Assembly (NCBI GenBank): GCA_009760855.2
Contig: WPIO01000054.1
Location: 2,579,501 to 2,643,500 of the forward strand
Length of the DNA: 64,000 bases
DNA from: Cristatella mucedo
Taxonomy: Eukaryota > Bryozoa > Phylactolaemata > Cristatellidae
Direction of reading: 5' to 3'
Numbering within the stretch: the stretch's first letter is position 1; every line of letters begins with the position of its first letter. The position numbers were made by a program, and so were the translations under genes. Positions 1 through 11,510 of the stretch are shown one piece after another. The notes beneath the pieces are model-generated. The model was not told the DNA's origin. It saw nothing but the letters and a program-made list of their open reading frames with translations, and made no database searches.

Positions 1-1795
1 GACATATAACAAAACAATAGTTTAAAATTTGTTACCTAGCATAACTGTAATGGAATACAATAGTTTGCATAAGTTCAAAATGCGATACGCAACAATTATG
101 CAAAACTGATCACAATTGCATTCGAATTATTATTTATATTATTTTATATTATATTATTATATTATATTATTATTATTATTCTAATTATTATTTAATAGTT
201 ATTTCAGAATTATTCCATGATCACTCGCTTCTTGCTCAATTTGCTGCGACAGGAAAAAATATTCTACGGTGAGCAAATCGCTTGGCAAAACGTTAAATCT
301 CGGGTTCCTGTGTGTCGTATTACTTTTACCTCATGGAAACCTTTGAATCTCCTTGTCAGTAAGGCAACGAACAATGAGCTCGTGTTTGTCATACCGAGTA
401 TCCAAGTATGCAGGTGACTTCTGAAGCGAATGACTGACCAGAAATAGTTGTCGACTCCTTGCCGGTCTAGAACTCGAGCTAGCTAAGAAAAAAAACTGCG
501 TCAGAATAGTCGAGATAACCCTGGATGAGCTCGTGAAGCTTAGTAGTAAAGCTGCAATACAGCAGGAATTGCTGACTTGTTTGCAACTTGATATTGAGTT
601 CAGCCGTGCAACCCAGTCACTCACTGAGTTTTCATTGGTTTAACGATTAGCTGATACAAAATTAAAGCTGTCTTCCAATGGTTTTGTCTTCTGTCGTAAT
701 CTCCAGGATCTACAAAGGTCAAAATGAGACGGCGAACTTTACGCGAACCTCCCATCAATGGTCAGGGCAATCGATGCGAAAACGTGCGAAAGTCTAAGTG
801 TCGTGATTTTCTACCATAAATGCTGCAGTAGCCAACAGGGAGTTCCTTGAAAATATGTTAAAGGAAGATGTACAGTGGTGTTAAAACTCAGCAGTCTGCA
901 GATTTACAAGTTATGATCAGTAACGGTGCAATTGAATCACACTGATGACTCTTGCCGTAGTGCCCTTTAAAATTTACATTTTAGACAAGTAACACGTTAT
1001 ACTTATCGTTTCATATTTCTTCACCGTGTGAACGTTTTGCGCTTTTTCCTCTTTGGAAATTTATATTGGTCAAGCAAATGAGCCATGGAAATTATAGCAC
1101 CACTCAACCAGTCCTGGACTACAATTTTCAAAGGATTTCACTGGCTGACATCCATAGACTGATTGTCATGAATAGCTATGTCAAAAATCTTACCAGAAAT
1201 GTGTAGTTGCATTTTCCATACTAGCCATATTGCTCTGCTACGACAGAGGCTGATCCATTTCTTAATGCGTTGGTCTCGCGGGTTTGTGCATCGATCCGAG
1301 ATAACTTTTCAGCTATTGAGATTGTATTAGGCTGCATTGATTAAAAGAGGAAAATAAAGGCGTGACATTAGTCCTTTCTAATATTGATATTATTGGTAAC
1401 AACAATATTTAATAAGACAAACTGTCCGAGACAATATAACCTACTAATCTAAATTGAATACAAAGAGCTGCTATGCTACTCTGCAAGGTGTTAAATCTGC
1501 CGAGAATTATTAATTGTATTTTGTCAGCTTCCAAAGATACATAAAAAAGAATATTTGGCTTTGAAGCTATTGATGTTCCTAAAGTTATACAAATGCACTG
1601 GACTGTGTGGTTTTGCAGTTTTAAAGCGATCGGTTCTCACGAATTTCTCTCATTTTCAGAGTCCTCAACCACTGCAAGTACTGCATCATCAGCATCGGGT
1701 ATGATCTAGCTTGTGTGCACGCTAGACTTGAACTGATGAAGTTTCAAAATGTTTTGATGCCCATGAATTTCATGGCCCAACCAAGTAGGATTAAT
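1..1795. other. No gene recognised; AT-rich intergenic DNA
   Basis: I see no convincing exon, RNA gene or recognisable repeat here. Positions about 125-200 are a degenerate ATT/ATATT tract. It resembles the ATT tails of the LINEs in this window, but no LINE body sits on either side. Short open frames near 217-624 on both strands overlap each other and look like chance. Confidence 0.5.
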
Positions 1796-1799
1796 AAAT

Positions 1800-2515
1800 A
1801 GGAAATGCTAAAGCTCACAATCAGCTCGTCCCGCATTCATGACGTTAAATGTGCACAAAATCTAGGAAACTTGTTCCAAAGTGACCTCTCACTAGACGGC
1901 TGCATAAGCTACACAGTCAAGTCTCCTTACTTTAAGCTACATAACATAGCTTAAATTCGAGCTCATTTAGACCAGAAAATCACAGCTAATTTGAATCATG
2001 CATTACAAATATCTAAACATTGCAGTCATCTAAATTGCTACAGGCATATGTGAAATCGCGTCTTGAAATTTGCAACTCAGCTTGCTGGCCCATCGGCCTC
2101 TGCAATCAGATACCTACAGCTGATATAAAACTGTGCAGCTAGTCTTGTCTGTCGTGAGGTTCAATGTAGCCACATCTAACGACTTCTCACCGACCTGCAC
2201 TCGCTCCCAGTCAAACAATACAACGAATTCAAGGTTTGGTCAATCACTGTTCGGTCCCTTCATTCTTTGACTAAAGTCTATCTATTAGATTTACTCTCCA
2301 ACCAGGCTGAGCATAGTACAAACCTCTTTTCGGAATTCAAGTGTTTACGTATACCATATACAAATCTCAAATCCTTTGGAGACCGCACCTTTCGTTCATG
2401 TGCTCCCAAACCAGGAAATCACTCCCCCCCCCCTGACCTGCTTACGAAATCTCCTGACTTGTCCCCATTTAAAAAGCAACTAAAAAAGCAAAGCATCCAT
2501 TTATCGCAGGTATTA
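1800..2515 (+). mobile_element. Old 5'- and 3'-truncated L2-like LINE remnant (family 1)
   Basis: The stretch aligns by eye with the reverse-transcriptase C-terminal region of the better copies at 3583-4521 and 42864-44100. Shared landmarks are a relative of AAATCTAGGTGTCATATTCC near 1860, the segment for LSLDDHISSTVKSA near 1890-1930, and the NLKSFGDRAFSSYAPKAWN block near 2365-2420. A partial open frame at 2267-2536 keeps NLKSFGDRTFRSCAPK. Stops and small indels are dense and the 3' hairpin and ATT tail are missing, so this is an old dead copy. Confidence 0.8.
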
Positions 2516-2539
2516 ATCGCAAGAGAGAGGAATTAAAAA

Positions 2540-3365
2540 TAGTTTTTCAATTTGATTAAAATAGATATTTTGATTTGATTCAAAACGAGTTTTGTTTCGG
2601 AGTTATTGGTGGTTTTCACGGAAAGAATGCCCATTTTTTAGAGTCCTCAAAAGTTCTAAATCCGACGTATTCAGCTTTGGGCGTGTAGATTGCATGCACT
2701 CTGCAAAATTATGAATCTGATAGGCTCTTAATGTAATGCTAACCTGCCTGGTCACGTAACTGTGAGCGAAAGAACGGTCCATTGTTTCCTTGACAAAATT
2801 CCTTTGAGCAGGCAAGTAATAAAACATTCTGGACTTTACATGCAAAAACATTGATCTCTTACAGACCAAGAGATAGAAAATGGCGTTTGATAATTTCTAA
2901 AAATGAGTAACATCGCTGAACAAATTATTAGTTTTCCAAGTGAATTGGGTACAGGGCGTATTCTAATAAAAAAAAATCTTAAGCAAAGATCATGATTTTA
3001 TTCCTAGGATTGGTGGCGTATTGTACTTTAAATTTAAAAAGAAATTGTGGTCTTACCATGGATAATCATTTGTAAAAGTACTCATACCTTGAGAGCGTCC
3101 TGTTTTTACTTGAATACAAATTGTGTAGCAAAGAATCCAAACACAAATACACTCGAATCATTATTACTGAAGCTAGTCACTAGACATACGTGAGGACAAA
3201 TTCGGCATACACAAAAGTCTTCTTGGGCTTGCCAATTTTTCTTACCTGATGCTGTTTTATCTGTCTGGTTTCAAGCTCACGATATTTTCTGCTTGACAGG
3301 ATGAATGATGTAAGTGCAACCCACGTCTTGAATGGGAGGCATAACAATGAATGAGATATACGTAT
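2540..3365. other. No gene recognised
   Basis: Unassigned AT-rich DNA. An 88-residue antisense open frame at 2603-2869 has no recognisable domain and no splice or initiation context that would support it. Confidence 0.4.
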
Positions 3366-3395
3366 AAAGAGAGAGAAAGAGAGAGAGAGAGAGAT

Positions 3396-3459
<64 letters not shown>
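3366..3459. repeat. (GA)n microsatellite, imperfect
   Basis: About 90 bases of GA repeats broken by AAAGA and GATAGA interruptions. It lies just upstream of the 5' truncation point of LINE copy A. The Arg-Glu and Ser-Leu open frames across it are artefacts of the repeat. Confidence 0.95.
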
Positions 3460-3587
3460 TGAGCGAGGGAGTGCTTGGCTCATATCTGTGGTTAATTTTT
3501 CAGAAAAAAAGTAAGGTGTTGATACAAGGTCTTACCTGTTTCATTGCACGCTTGAAAATAAGTTGAATGCTTGATCGAAACTAAGTT

Positions 3588-4292
3588 ATGGGCAAACCTA
3601 GTGTTATTCAGAAATTGGAAAGGCTGACTTTCAAAATTGGCTCTGCCAGCATATCTCCAGTTGCATCAGCTCGAAATCTAGGTGTCATATTCCAAAGCAA
3701 CCTCTCGTTAGACGACCACATCAGCTCCACAGTCAAATCCGCCTATTTTCAGCTTCATAACATTGCTAAAATTAGGGCTTCTTTAGATAAGGATACCACG
3801 TCCAAGTTGGTCCATGCATTCGTGACATCTCGTCTCGTCTTCTGCAAGTCACTGCTTACTGGCCTACCAGCATGTGCGATCAGGCGATTGCAGCTGGTGC
3901 AAAACTCTGCAGCTAGGCTTGTCTGTCGTGAGCGTCGCAGTTGCCACATTACTCCACTTCTCGCCGACCTGCACTGGCTACCAGTCAAGCAACGGATTGA
4001 TTTCAAGGTTTTGTCGCTCACTTTTAGGTCTCTTCATTCTATGGCTCCAGCCTATCTTTCAGATATACTACCCCATCAGGCAAAGCATCGTACCACTCGC
4101 TTTTCGGAATCCAACAGTCTAGAAATACCTCGTACAAACCTTAAATCCTTTGGAGACCGTGCATTTAGCTCGTATGCTCCCACAGCCTGGAACTCCCTCC
4201 CGGCCTGCATCAGAACATCCCCTGACCTGACCACATTTAAAAGAAACTTAAAAACATACCTATTTAGGACAGAATTTAGTGGGTCCTTGTGA
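3588..4292 (+). pseudogene. C-terminal part of LINE ORF2 (reverse transcriptase), family 1, copy A
   Basis: An uninterrupted 234-residue frame covers the part of ORF2 downstream of the catalytic YADD box. It contains LSLDDHISSTVKSAYFQLHN, then LDKDTTSKLVHAFVTSRL, LHWLPVKQRIDFKVLSLTFR, and finally NLKSFGDRAFSSYAPTAWNS with a terminal FKRNLKTYLF. This is the C-terminal domain found after the RT in CR1/L2 elements, where it probably aids nucleic-acid binding. The RT fingers and palm and the whole endonuclease are absent because of 5' truncation. The apparent start methionine is an internal codon of the full ORF2, so this frame is not an independent gene. Confidence 0.9.
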
Positions 4293-4457
4293 TTCGTCCT
4301 CGATGTGCTTATGCTTGCTGACACTGTTCATGCTGCCACTAACCACATTTGCATGCTGACCCAGTGCATGTCACCCCTAACCATGTTATTCATTTTGTTT
4401 GCTTTTCAAGCATGATTTTACTTACTATTCTATTGCGTATCACTTTGCAGCAAATGT

Positions 4458-4497
4458 AAAGCGCCTAGAAAGAGATTAAGTTCTCTGAGGGCGCTTT
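4458..4497 (+). other. Conserved LINE 3' hairpin followed by ATT tail
   Basis: The arm AAAGCGCC pairs with GGGCGCTTT, and an inner AGAGA pairs with TCTCT around a short loop. The ATT-repeat tail follows at about 4510-4521. Known biology of L2-like LINEs is that such a 3' stem-loop is recognised by the element's own reverse transcriptase. The same hairpin recurs in LINE copies B, C, H and the nested fragment near 30.45 kb, and in decayed form in F, G, I and J. Confidence 0.8.
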
Positions 4498-4521
4498 ATC
4501 AAGTGCAATATTATTATTATT

Positions 4522-5423
4522 ACTGTTAAGATTTAAGAAATCAGAATACAAATTAAAAGTCATACGGATTTTTCTGATCGCTGTGCTGTGCACAGAAAAG
4601 TAGGAAGAAATTCTCAAAAGTTGGCAGTCAAAGCTTGTAGGGTCAGGCAAGTCTGGCCAAATGACTTCTTTGTGCGATCGTATGTTTGATGGCTTAATTT
4701 AAAGAGTTTTTAGAAGATTGTCTATGTTCAAGCGGCCGGGAAATTTAGACTTATTGGCCCTGTCTAAATTGCTCACTTCAAACATTCGGAGGAGAAAAGT
4801 TATCAATCCGCAATTGAAATATTGCGATTTTTAATTAATGCTTTAGATGTAAGTGGAGAACTTTAATCAGTTGACAGTTAAATTTTTACTTTGGGCCTTT
4901 CGCCCCATTCAATTTAGCTAAAAATCTCAATACAAATTGATAAATCACTATGATATTTTTATCCCGTAGCTTTTGTAATAAACGTCTTAAAATTAACTTC
5001 AATATATACTTCAGTTAAGGCAATTTGAAATTCAAAATCTCTACTAATTTGAGTCTGAATGGAACTAATAAACTTAACCTCAGTCGTAAAACGTTAGGAG
5101 TAAACCAATTGAAGCCAAGAAAACAGCCGCTGCTGAAAACGATTTTGAGCCAGATTAAGAAGAACCCGTCTTTTTGAATCTTTAGCTCAATGATGAAAGG
5201 ATGAAGGCTGTTTAGGCGAATAATTTTCTGTAATAAAGTGTTGAAGATAGAATACTGGCATACTTTAATAACAACGGCTAGACATAATAGCCTTCCTAAG
5301 GTTCCGGCTTTGACTACTAACTGAGTACAGCCTATAAGATCAGCACGAATTCGAATAGATAATTAATATATTATTACTACACCCACATTTAGTTCTCAAT
5401 ATTGACGTTCACCGTATTTCCAG
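4522..5423. other. No gene recognised; upstream flank of CBM2-like exons
   Basis: AT-rich DNA without a recognisable repeat. Any upstream exons of the gene that owns the CBM2-like domain might lie here or further left, but I could not recognise one. Confidence 0.4.
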
Positions 5424-5832
5424 ATTTTCAAGTGCAAATTACAAGCTTGTGGGACAGTGGAGCTACGATTAACGTCAACCTGCCTGTCTCGAAGCCAGCG
5501 AACGTGGCCAAATATCAAATTACTCTGCCTTGCTCTCTTTCGTCCATACAATCGGTAAGAAATGCAATTGTAATGTATTGGCTAAGAGGTCTTTACAAAA
5601 TTGATGCCGAAATTCTGAAAGTAAATTTTCTCTTCAGCCGCTTCTGTTGTATTATTTTTTTCAGATTTGGAATTCCGACCTTGCGTCGGTGTCGCAGGTG
5701 ACTAGTGGCGTTTTTGTCGCTCAGCAAACCGGTTGGCAGCTCGGCTCATCCTCACTAGGATTCAACGCCGCTTTTCCCGCCAATACGTGTCAATCGCTTA
5801 CCTCGAACAATGTTCGCGTCTCCCAGCTGTAG
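5424..5832 (+). CDS. CBM2-like carbohydrate-binding domain, two terminal exons of an incomplete gene
   Basis: Exon one (5424-5554) follows a pyrimidine-containing acceptor ending TTTCCAG. It ends at a GTAAGA donor after the codons for SLSSIQS. A 110-base intron (5555-5664) ends in TTTTTTTCAG. Exon two (5665-5832) continues in phase 0 with IWNSDLASV and ends at a stop after NNVRVSQL. Joined, this gives about 99 residues with the spacing of a family 2 carbohydrate-binding module: LWDSGATINVNL, then KYQITLP, SIWNSDL, TGWQLGSSSLGFN. In CBM2 proteins these positions carry the exposed aromatic residues that stack on cellulose or chitin. Here three tryptophans and a tyrosine fill them, and two cysteines (LPCS, NTCQ) could pair. 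Animals use CBM2 modules in secreted cellulases and chitin-binding proteins. The upstream exons and any catalytic domain are not found. The family call rests on pattern recognition only. Confidence 0.5.
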
Positions 5833-6542
5833 TGGCAACGAAAGATTTCATAAAGGAGCCAATCGCAGCGGTCAGTGGCATAAAATAGCTGTGAACGATG
5901 AGCAGTCGAAAGAACGTTACTGAGATTCAGCAGAAAGCGGAAGAAAGGATTCGCTGTAATGCTCGAACTTCTCTCCTTAGTTACATCGACTACAATCTAA
6001 CGAGCGACAGGTTTCGGATGCCTTCAAAAACGACAGCTTATTATCTCGACATGGTTAAATTGCTTTAACGGTATATGTTTCATCGATGCTAGTAAAGTAA
6101 ACTCCAAGAGGAGATTGCATAAGTTATGTAAAGAATTGGAAAGCTTAGCGAAAATATATCGCCTATTCAGCAGCATTGGCTTACTGGAATAGAAAAACTG
6201 GCAAGCAGGCAAAAAAAAAAGGAAACGAACATAAATTTCATATTAATAGTCTGGAGATAAACCAAATCAATCCCAGCTAGGTAGCACAAATTTAGCAGCA
6301 GCTACGAGTCGTAAATGGCTCTTGGGAAAATGTAAAGTGGTAGTTGCTTTGCGTTGGGTATCTGGAAGACGTTTGTTCCCACAAATGAGTAGACTTATTT
6401 GTGGCTCAATGCCGATGTGAAGTCTCCGTTGCTTATGTTGGTGCTGCAGTCGAATCACAAGCACACGGTCCTAGATCCGTATTTACTTAAATAAGCACAA
6501 GATTGCAAAATTGTTTCAATTATCTTTAATCATTAAATTAAC
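5833..6542. other. No gene recognised; downstream of CBM2-like exons
   Basis: No clear AATAAA polyadenylation signal appears in the first 200 bases after the stop. Short antisense open frames at 6024-6212 and 6267-6464 show no recognisable domain. Confidence 0.4.
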
Positions 6543-7997
6543 ATTATCCGTGTTTATTTGGTTAAAGTGAGAAAGTCCGTTGGTCCGTCCGTCACGTGGT
6601 GAGATGGCAACCAGTATTTTTGGGAGTGGCAAGCAATTGAAAATAAGTATATGCAAAGTATAATATGTATATATAGTATATATGTATAAGTATAGTATTG
6701 TAAATACTCTGTTAAGTGAATCCACACACACCGAGCTCTAGTAGTCAATGGACTCTGAGATGCATATTCATAGATAGTCAAACCATTCTAATGCTTAAAG
6801 TCATATATTACATAACTACACAATTATATAATTACACAATTGTATAATCACGTAGTTATACCTTTCCTAATTCCTAATTTTGGGTGCTGTTAATTTCGAT
6901 CGTAACTCTTGTTCGGCATCTCTTCTGATAAGGTTTACATTGTCTATCAGCTTCACGTCTAGCCGTGGCGAATGAGAGCTAAAGAGTAAGCAGTATCTGA
7001 GTTTAAATGTCTTTATGAATCTCCGCCTGCGAATCTCCGAAAGGCTCACAGACACTAGTGGCTGTGACGCTGTAGATTGTCTATGGCACGAAAGGTCTGA
7101 ATGATTTTCGGCGACGATTTCGGCGTTGCAGCGATGTGAGCGATGGGTTGTGAGTTTAGAAGCTGAGAAAACTTGTTCGTACTGGCCCTATGAGCTTTTC
7201 TGATTAGCCAACTTGACAATGCTAGGACTGCCAGCTCAGCAGATGAGATGATCAGCCCATGCGTGACACTGCGAGCAGCGAGAACGAGATGGTCTGTGCA
7301 TACTGATAGGAGTACAAGCAAAAGCTACAGCCATCCCGTTGCTTCGATCAAAGTTCTCCTCATTTTTATGCTCTCATTCCTGTGGCTGTCAAGTAACTGC
7401 GGAAATTTTCACGCATTACTGTATCCGGCCAGGGCCCGGATAGCAATCGTGCTTCAACCAGAAAATTAGCACTTTGCTTGTCTCTGCACAAATATCATGT
7501 CAGGCTATTGACGTATGCGTAAATATTCACGAATCAGTGATGAACGTAATTTATTATTAATTAATTAATAAAAAAGACAAGCACACGAACAGGACGGTTT
7601 TTTGGAATAAAAATACTAGCAAGTTCTTAACTTAAAAACACTGATAGTAAAAAAACACAAAACCATTAGGTCCGTTGTAAAACGCACCGGCCCTGGGAGG
7701 CACTAGCGTATGCCAAAAATCCAAATTCAGGGAGATATCGAACGGAAAAGAGAAACTTTTGCATGCCGATTGGACATACTGATGCAGCTGAGAACCTCGA
7801 GCTGCCGCATTGCCATGACGTATGGCAGCACGATCTCCCGAAGATCTCTATGTTGAGTCGTACGGTTAGAGTGTGCTAGGCATATGATACGTTATTGAGC
7901 AGACATTTCACGACCTTCAAACCAGATTTACCATAAAATGACTCAGGAAGCCAGACTTACTTCTCTGGCTTCGGTCGAGGTGCAGTCCGTTGCTCTC

Positions 7998-8085
<88 letters not shown>

Positions 8086-9081
8086 ACGCGACTTCTGAAT
8101 CCATAATGACATCTGACGACCTAAATTGGCTTCGATGCTCCTAACTAAAATTTCCTGGCTAATTCCGACGAATTATGCACAACAGTTCATGTGAGCTCAC
8201 ACGGTGCATATTAGTGCAATTAACACTACAAAGCGTTCAGCGAAGCATCAAAAAGCCTCTGCCGAGCCGAGTTGCATCATTTCCTGTTAGCGGTTTTTTC
8301 CTGTAGGCTCGTTTGCCTAGTGATGGGTTGTTGTTGCACTACCAAGGTTTATTTACTAAGCAAACGAGCTGCATTGCAACCAATTCGTCTCAAAACTTAA
8401 TAGTTCAAGCAATTCGTTAGCTGCATGCAAACACAGTAGAGTATGTGTGTGTGTGTTGGTTGAATGCAGTACTTGTAAGTGGCGAAAAGCTGGGCTGCAA
8501 AACTAATAGATGACTGGTGGCGAAACATGAGCTGCTGCTCTGAAGCAAGGCTGTTGCTGACAGCATAAATACTAGCCCATTTAGGCAGATTTACAACAAA
8601 GTGACTTAGGAATCCAAGCATAGCCTTCTGGCTGTGGTCGAGAGGTATTCGTTTACCCCCAGTTCAGATAGAGAGAGAATGTGACGTCTGATTCCGTTTC
8701 TGACACACGAGGACTTCGAGTGCTTTCGAAGTTGCTTACTGATATTTCCTGACTAATCCTGGAGCTCTCATCAGGTAACTAAATTATGCAATACAGTATT
8801 TGTGAGATCACCACGTGCACAGTCGAGCAATTGTCTATGCAAAACGTTAACTGATGCATCAAAAGGTCTCTCCCGAGCCGAGTTGCCGCATTTGCTGTTA
8901 GCGGTTTGTCCAGTGAGCGGTTGTCATAGCACTATCGAGGTTTATTTACTAAGCAAACAAGTTGCTTAGCTACTGATTTGTCTAAAAACTTATTTCATCA
9001 AGCAAATCTCTGACTTAATGCAAATGTATTAGTGTGCATGAATTGGTTGATGGCAGTACTTGAACGAAGCTGAAAGCTGGA
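6543..9081 (+). repeat. R1 tandem duplication, unit A
   Basis: The unit starts at ACATTATCCGTGTTTATTTG. It is repeated head-to-tail starting near 9082 with ACATTATCCGTATTTATTCA, and the two copies stay collinear over about 2.5 kb. Landmarks in order are AGAAAGTCCGTTGGTCC, a block near 7070-7330 with TGGCCCTATGAGCTTTTC, CTGTATCCGGCC near 7421, TTTGCATGCCGATTGGACAT near 7760, and GGTTTATTTACTAAGCAAAC near 8345. The last block occurs again near 8939, so the unit carries an internal partial duplication. The same modules recur in the R1 copies at 33-42 kb and 49-56 kb. I see no terminal repeats, transposase or reverse transcriptase that would define R1 as a known element class. Confidence 0.9.
8003..8084. 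repeat. (AG)41 microsatellite inside R1 unit A
   Basis: A perfect AG run of about 82 bases. The matching place in unit B (about 10505-10518) has only about four AG units, so the array expanded or contracted after the tandem duplication. Confidence 0.97.
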
Positions 9082-11510
9082 CATTATCCGTATTTATTCA
9101 GTCAAAGTGAGAAAGTCCGTTGGTCCATCCGTCACGTGGTGAGATGGCGACCAGTATTTTTGGGAGTGGTGCGAAATACAAGAGTAAGTTTATGCAAAGT
9201 ATTGTTAAGACTCTGCTAAGTGAGTCCAAACGCACCGAGCTCTAGTAGTCACCGGACTCCGAGGAGCATATTCATAGATAGTCAACCCATTCAAATGCTC
9301 AGAATCATATATTACAAAATTACGCAATCATATAGTTGCAAAATTATGTAATAACGTAATTATACAATTCCTAATTCCTAATTGTGGGTGCCAATAATAT
9401 CGCCCGTAATTCTTGTTCGGCATATCCTCTGATGCGGTTTACATTGTCTATCAGCATCACGTCTAGCCGTTGCGAATGAGAGCTAAAGAGTAAGCAGTAT
9501 CTGAGTTTAAATGTCTTTATGAATCTCTGCCTGCAGATCTCCGAAAGGCTCACAGACACTAGTGGCTGTGACACTGTAGATTTTCTGTGGCACGAAAGGT
9601 CTGAATGATTTTCGGCATCGATTTCGGCGTTGCAGCGATGTGAGCGATGGCTTGTGAGTTTAGAAGCTGAGAAAACTTGTCCGTACTGGCCCTATGAGCT
9701 TTTCTGATTAGCCAACTTGACAATGCTAGGACTGCCAGCTCAGCTGATGAGATGATCAGCCCATGCGTGACACTGCGAGCAGCGAGAACGAGATGGTCTG
9801 TGCATACTGATAGGAGTACAAGCAAAAGCTACAGCCATCCCGTTGCTTCGATCAAAGTTCTCCTCATTTTTAAGCTCTCATTCCTGTGGCTGTCAAGTAA
9901 CTGCTGACATTCTTATGCATTACTGTATCCGGCCAGGGCCTGGATAGCAATCGTGCTTCAACCAGAAAATTAGCACTCTGCTTTCCGCGCACAAATATCA
10001 TGTCAGGCTATTGACGTATTCGTGAACATTCATGAATCAGTGATGAACGTAATTTATTATTGATTAATTAATAAAAAAATACAAACACACGAACCGGATG
10101 GTTTTTTGGATCGAATATACTAGCAAGTTCTTACTTTAACAACAATGATAGTAAAAACACAAAACCACTAAGTCCGTTGTAAAACGCACCATCCCTGGGA
10201 GGCACTAGCATATGCCAATAATCCAAATTCAGGTAGATATCAAATGGAAACGAGAAACTTTTGCATGCTGATCTGGTCATACTGATCTAGTTGAAAACCT
10301 CGGACTGGCGTGTTGCCATGACGAATGGTAACACGATCTCTCGACGATATGTATCTTTAGTCGTATGGTTAGAGTTTGATAGACATATCATAAGTTATTG
10401 AGCAGATATTTCACTACCTTCAAACCAGATTTACCATAAAACGACTCAGGAAGCCAGACTTACTTCTCTGGCTTCGGTCGAAGTGTACTCCTTTGCTCTC
10501 ATATCAAACAGAGAGAGCACGTGACTTCTGAATCCATAATGACATCTGACGACCCAAAGTGGCTTCGATGCTGCTAATTAAATTTTCCTGACTAATTCCG
10601 ACGAATCATGCACAACAGTCCCTGTGAGCTCACAAGGTGCACATTTGTGCCATTAACACTACAAAGCTTTCAGCGAAGCATCAAAAAGCATCTCCAGAGC
10701 CGAGCTGCATCATTTCCTGTTAGTGGTTGCCTAGTGATGGGTTGTTGTTGCACTACCAAGGTTTATTTACTAAGCAAACGAGCTGCATTGCTACCAATTC
10801 GTCTCAAAACTTAATAGTTCAAGAAATTCGTTAGCTGCATGCAAACACAGTAGAATATGTGTGTGTGTGTGTTGGTTGAATGCAGTACTTGTAAGCTGCG
10901 AAAAGCTGGACTGCAAAACTAATAGATGGCTGGCTGCGAAACATGAGCTGCTGCTCTGAAGCAAGGCTGTTGCTGGCAGCATAAATACTAGCTCCTTCAT
11001 GCAAATTTACAACGAAGTGACTCAGGAATCCAAGCATAGCCTTCTGGCTGTGGTCGAGAGGTATTCGTTCACCCACAGTTCAGATAGAGAGAGCATGTGA
11101 CTTCTAAATCCACAATGAAACATGAGGACTTCAAGCGCCTTCGAAGCTGCTAACTGATATTTCATGACTAATTCTAGAGCTCACTTCAGTCACCTAAATT
11201 ATGCAATACGGTATTTGTGAGATCACCACGTGCACAATCGAGCAACTGTCTATGCAAAACGTTGACCGATGCATCAAAAAGTCTCTCCCGAGCCGAGTGG
11301 CAGCATTTGCTGTTAGCGGTTTGTCCAGTGAGTGGTTGTCATGGCACTATCGAGGTTTATTTACTAAGAAAACAAGTTGCTTACCTACTGATTCATCTGA
11401 AAACGTACGTCATAAAGCAAATCTAAAACTTAATGCAAATGTAGAAGTGTGCATGCGTTGGTTGATGGCAGTACTTGAACAGAGCAGAAAGCTGGACTGC
11501 GAAAGTACTG
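9082..11510 (+). repeat. R1 tandem duplication, unit B
   Basis: This is the second copy of the 6543-9081 unit, in the same orientation and collinear, with scattered substitutions and small indels. It lacks the long AG array of unit A and has a slightly longer TG run near 10859-10872. After the point where unit A is cut (GAAAGCTGGA near 9080, matching about 11490), unit B continues into the rest of R1. That is what a simple tandem duplication would leave behind. Open frames of 62-88 residues shared by both units, on the minus strand near 6867-7321 and 9371-9825, appear to persist only because the DNA is so similar. Confidence 0.9.

Larger units (their letters stand above)
3583..4521 (+). mobile_element. 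LINE copy A, family 1 (CR1/L2 type), 5'-truncated
   Basis: This copy starts abruptly within the reverse-transcriptase gene, just before the codons for MGKPSVIQKLERLT. It then carries the whole C-terminal domain, a 3' untranslated region of about 200 bases, the 3' hairpin and an ATT-repeat tail. 5' truncation is the usual outcome of target-primed reverse transcription by LINEs. The sequence is very close to copy C and to the 3' fragment at 30327-30504, so it is one of the younger insertions here. No convincing target-site duplication was seen. The element cannot move by itself because the endonuclease and catalytic palm are missing. Confidence 0.92.

Noticed and set aside
6867..7321. Overlapping antisense frames of 62 and 88 residues that recur at 9371-9825
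   Set aside because: They are kept open because the tandem units are nearly identical. The differences seen in the 88-residue frame mostly change amino acids, and other R1 copies (35.6, 39.8, 50.5 kb) do not keep the frame open.
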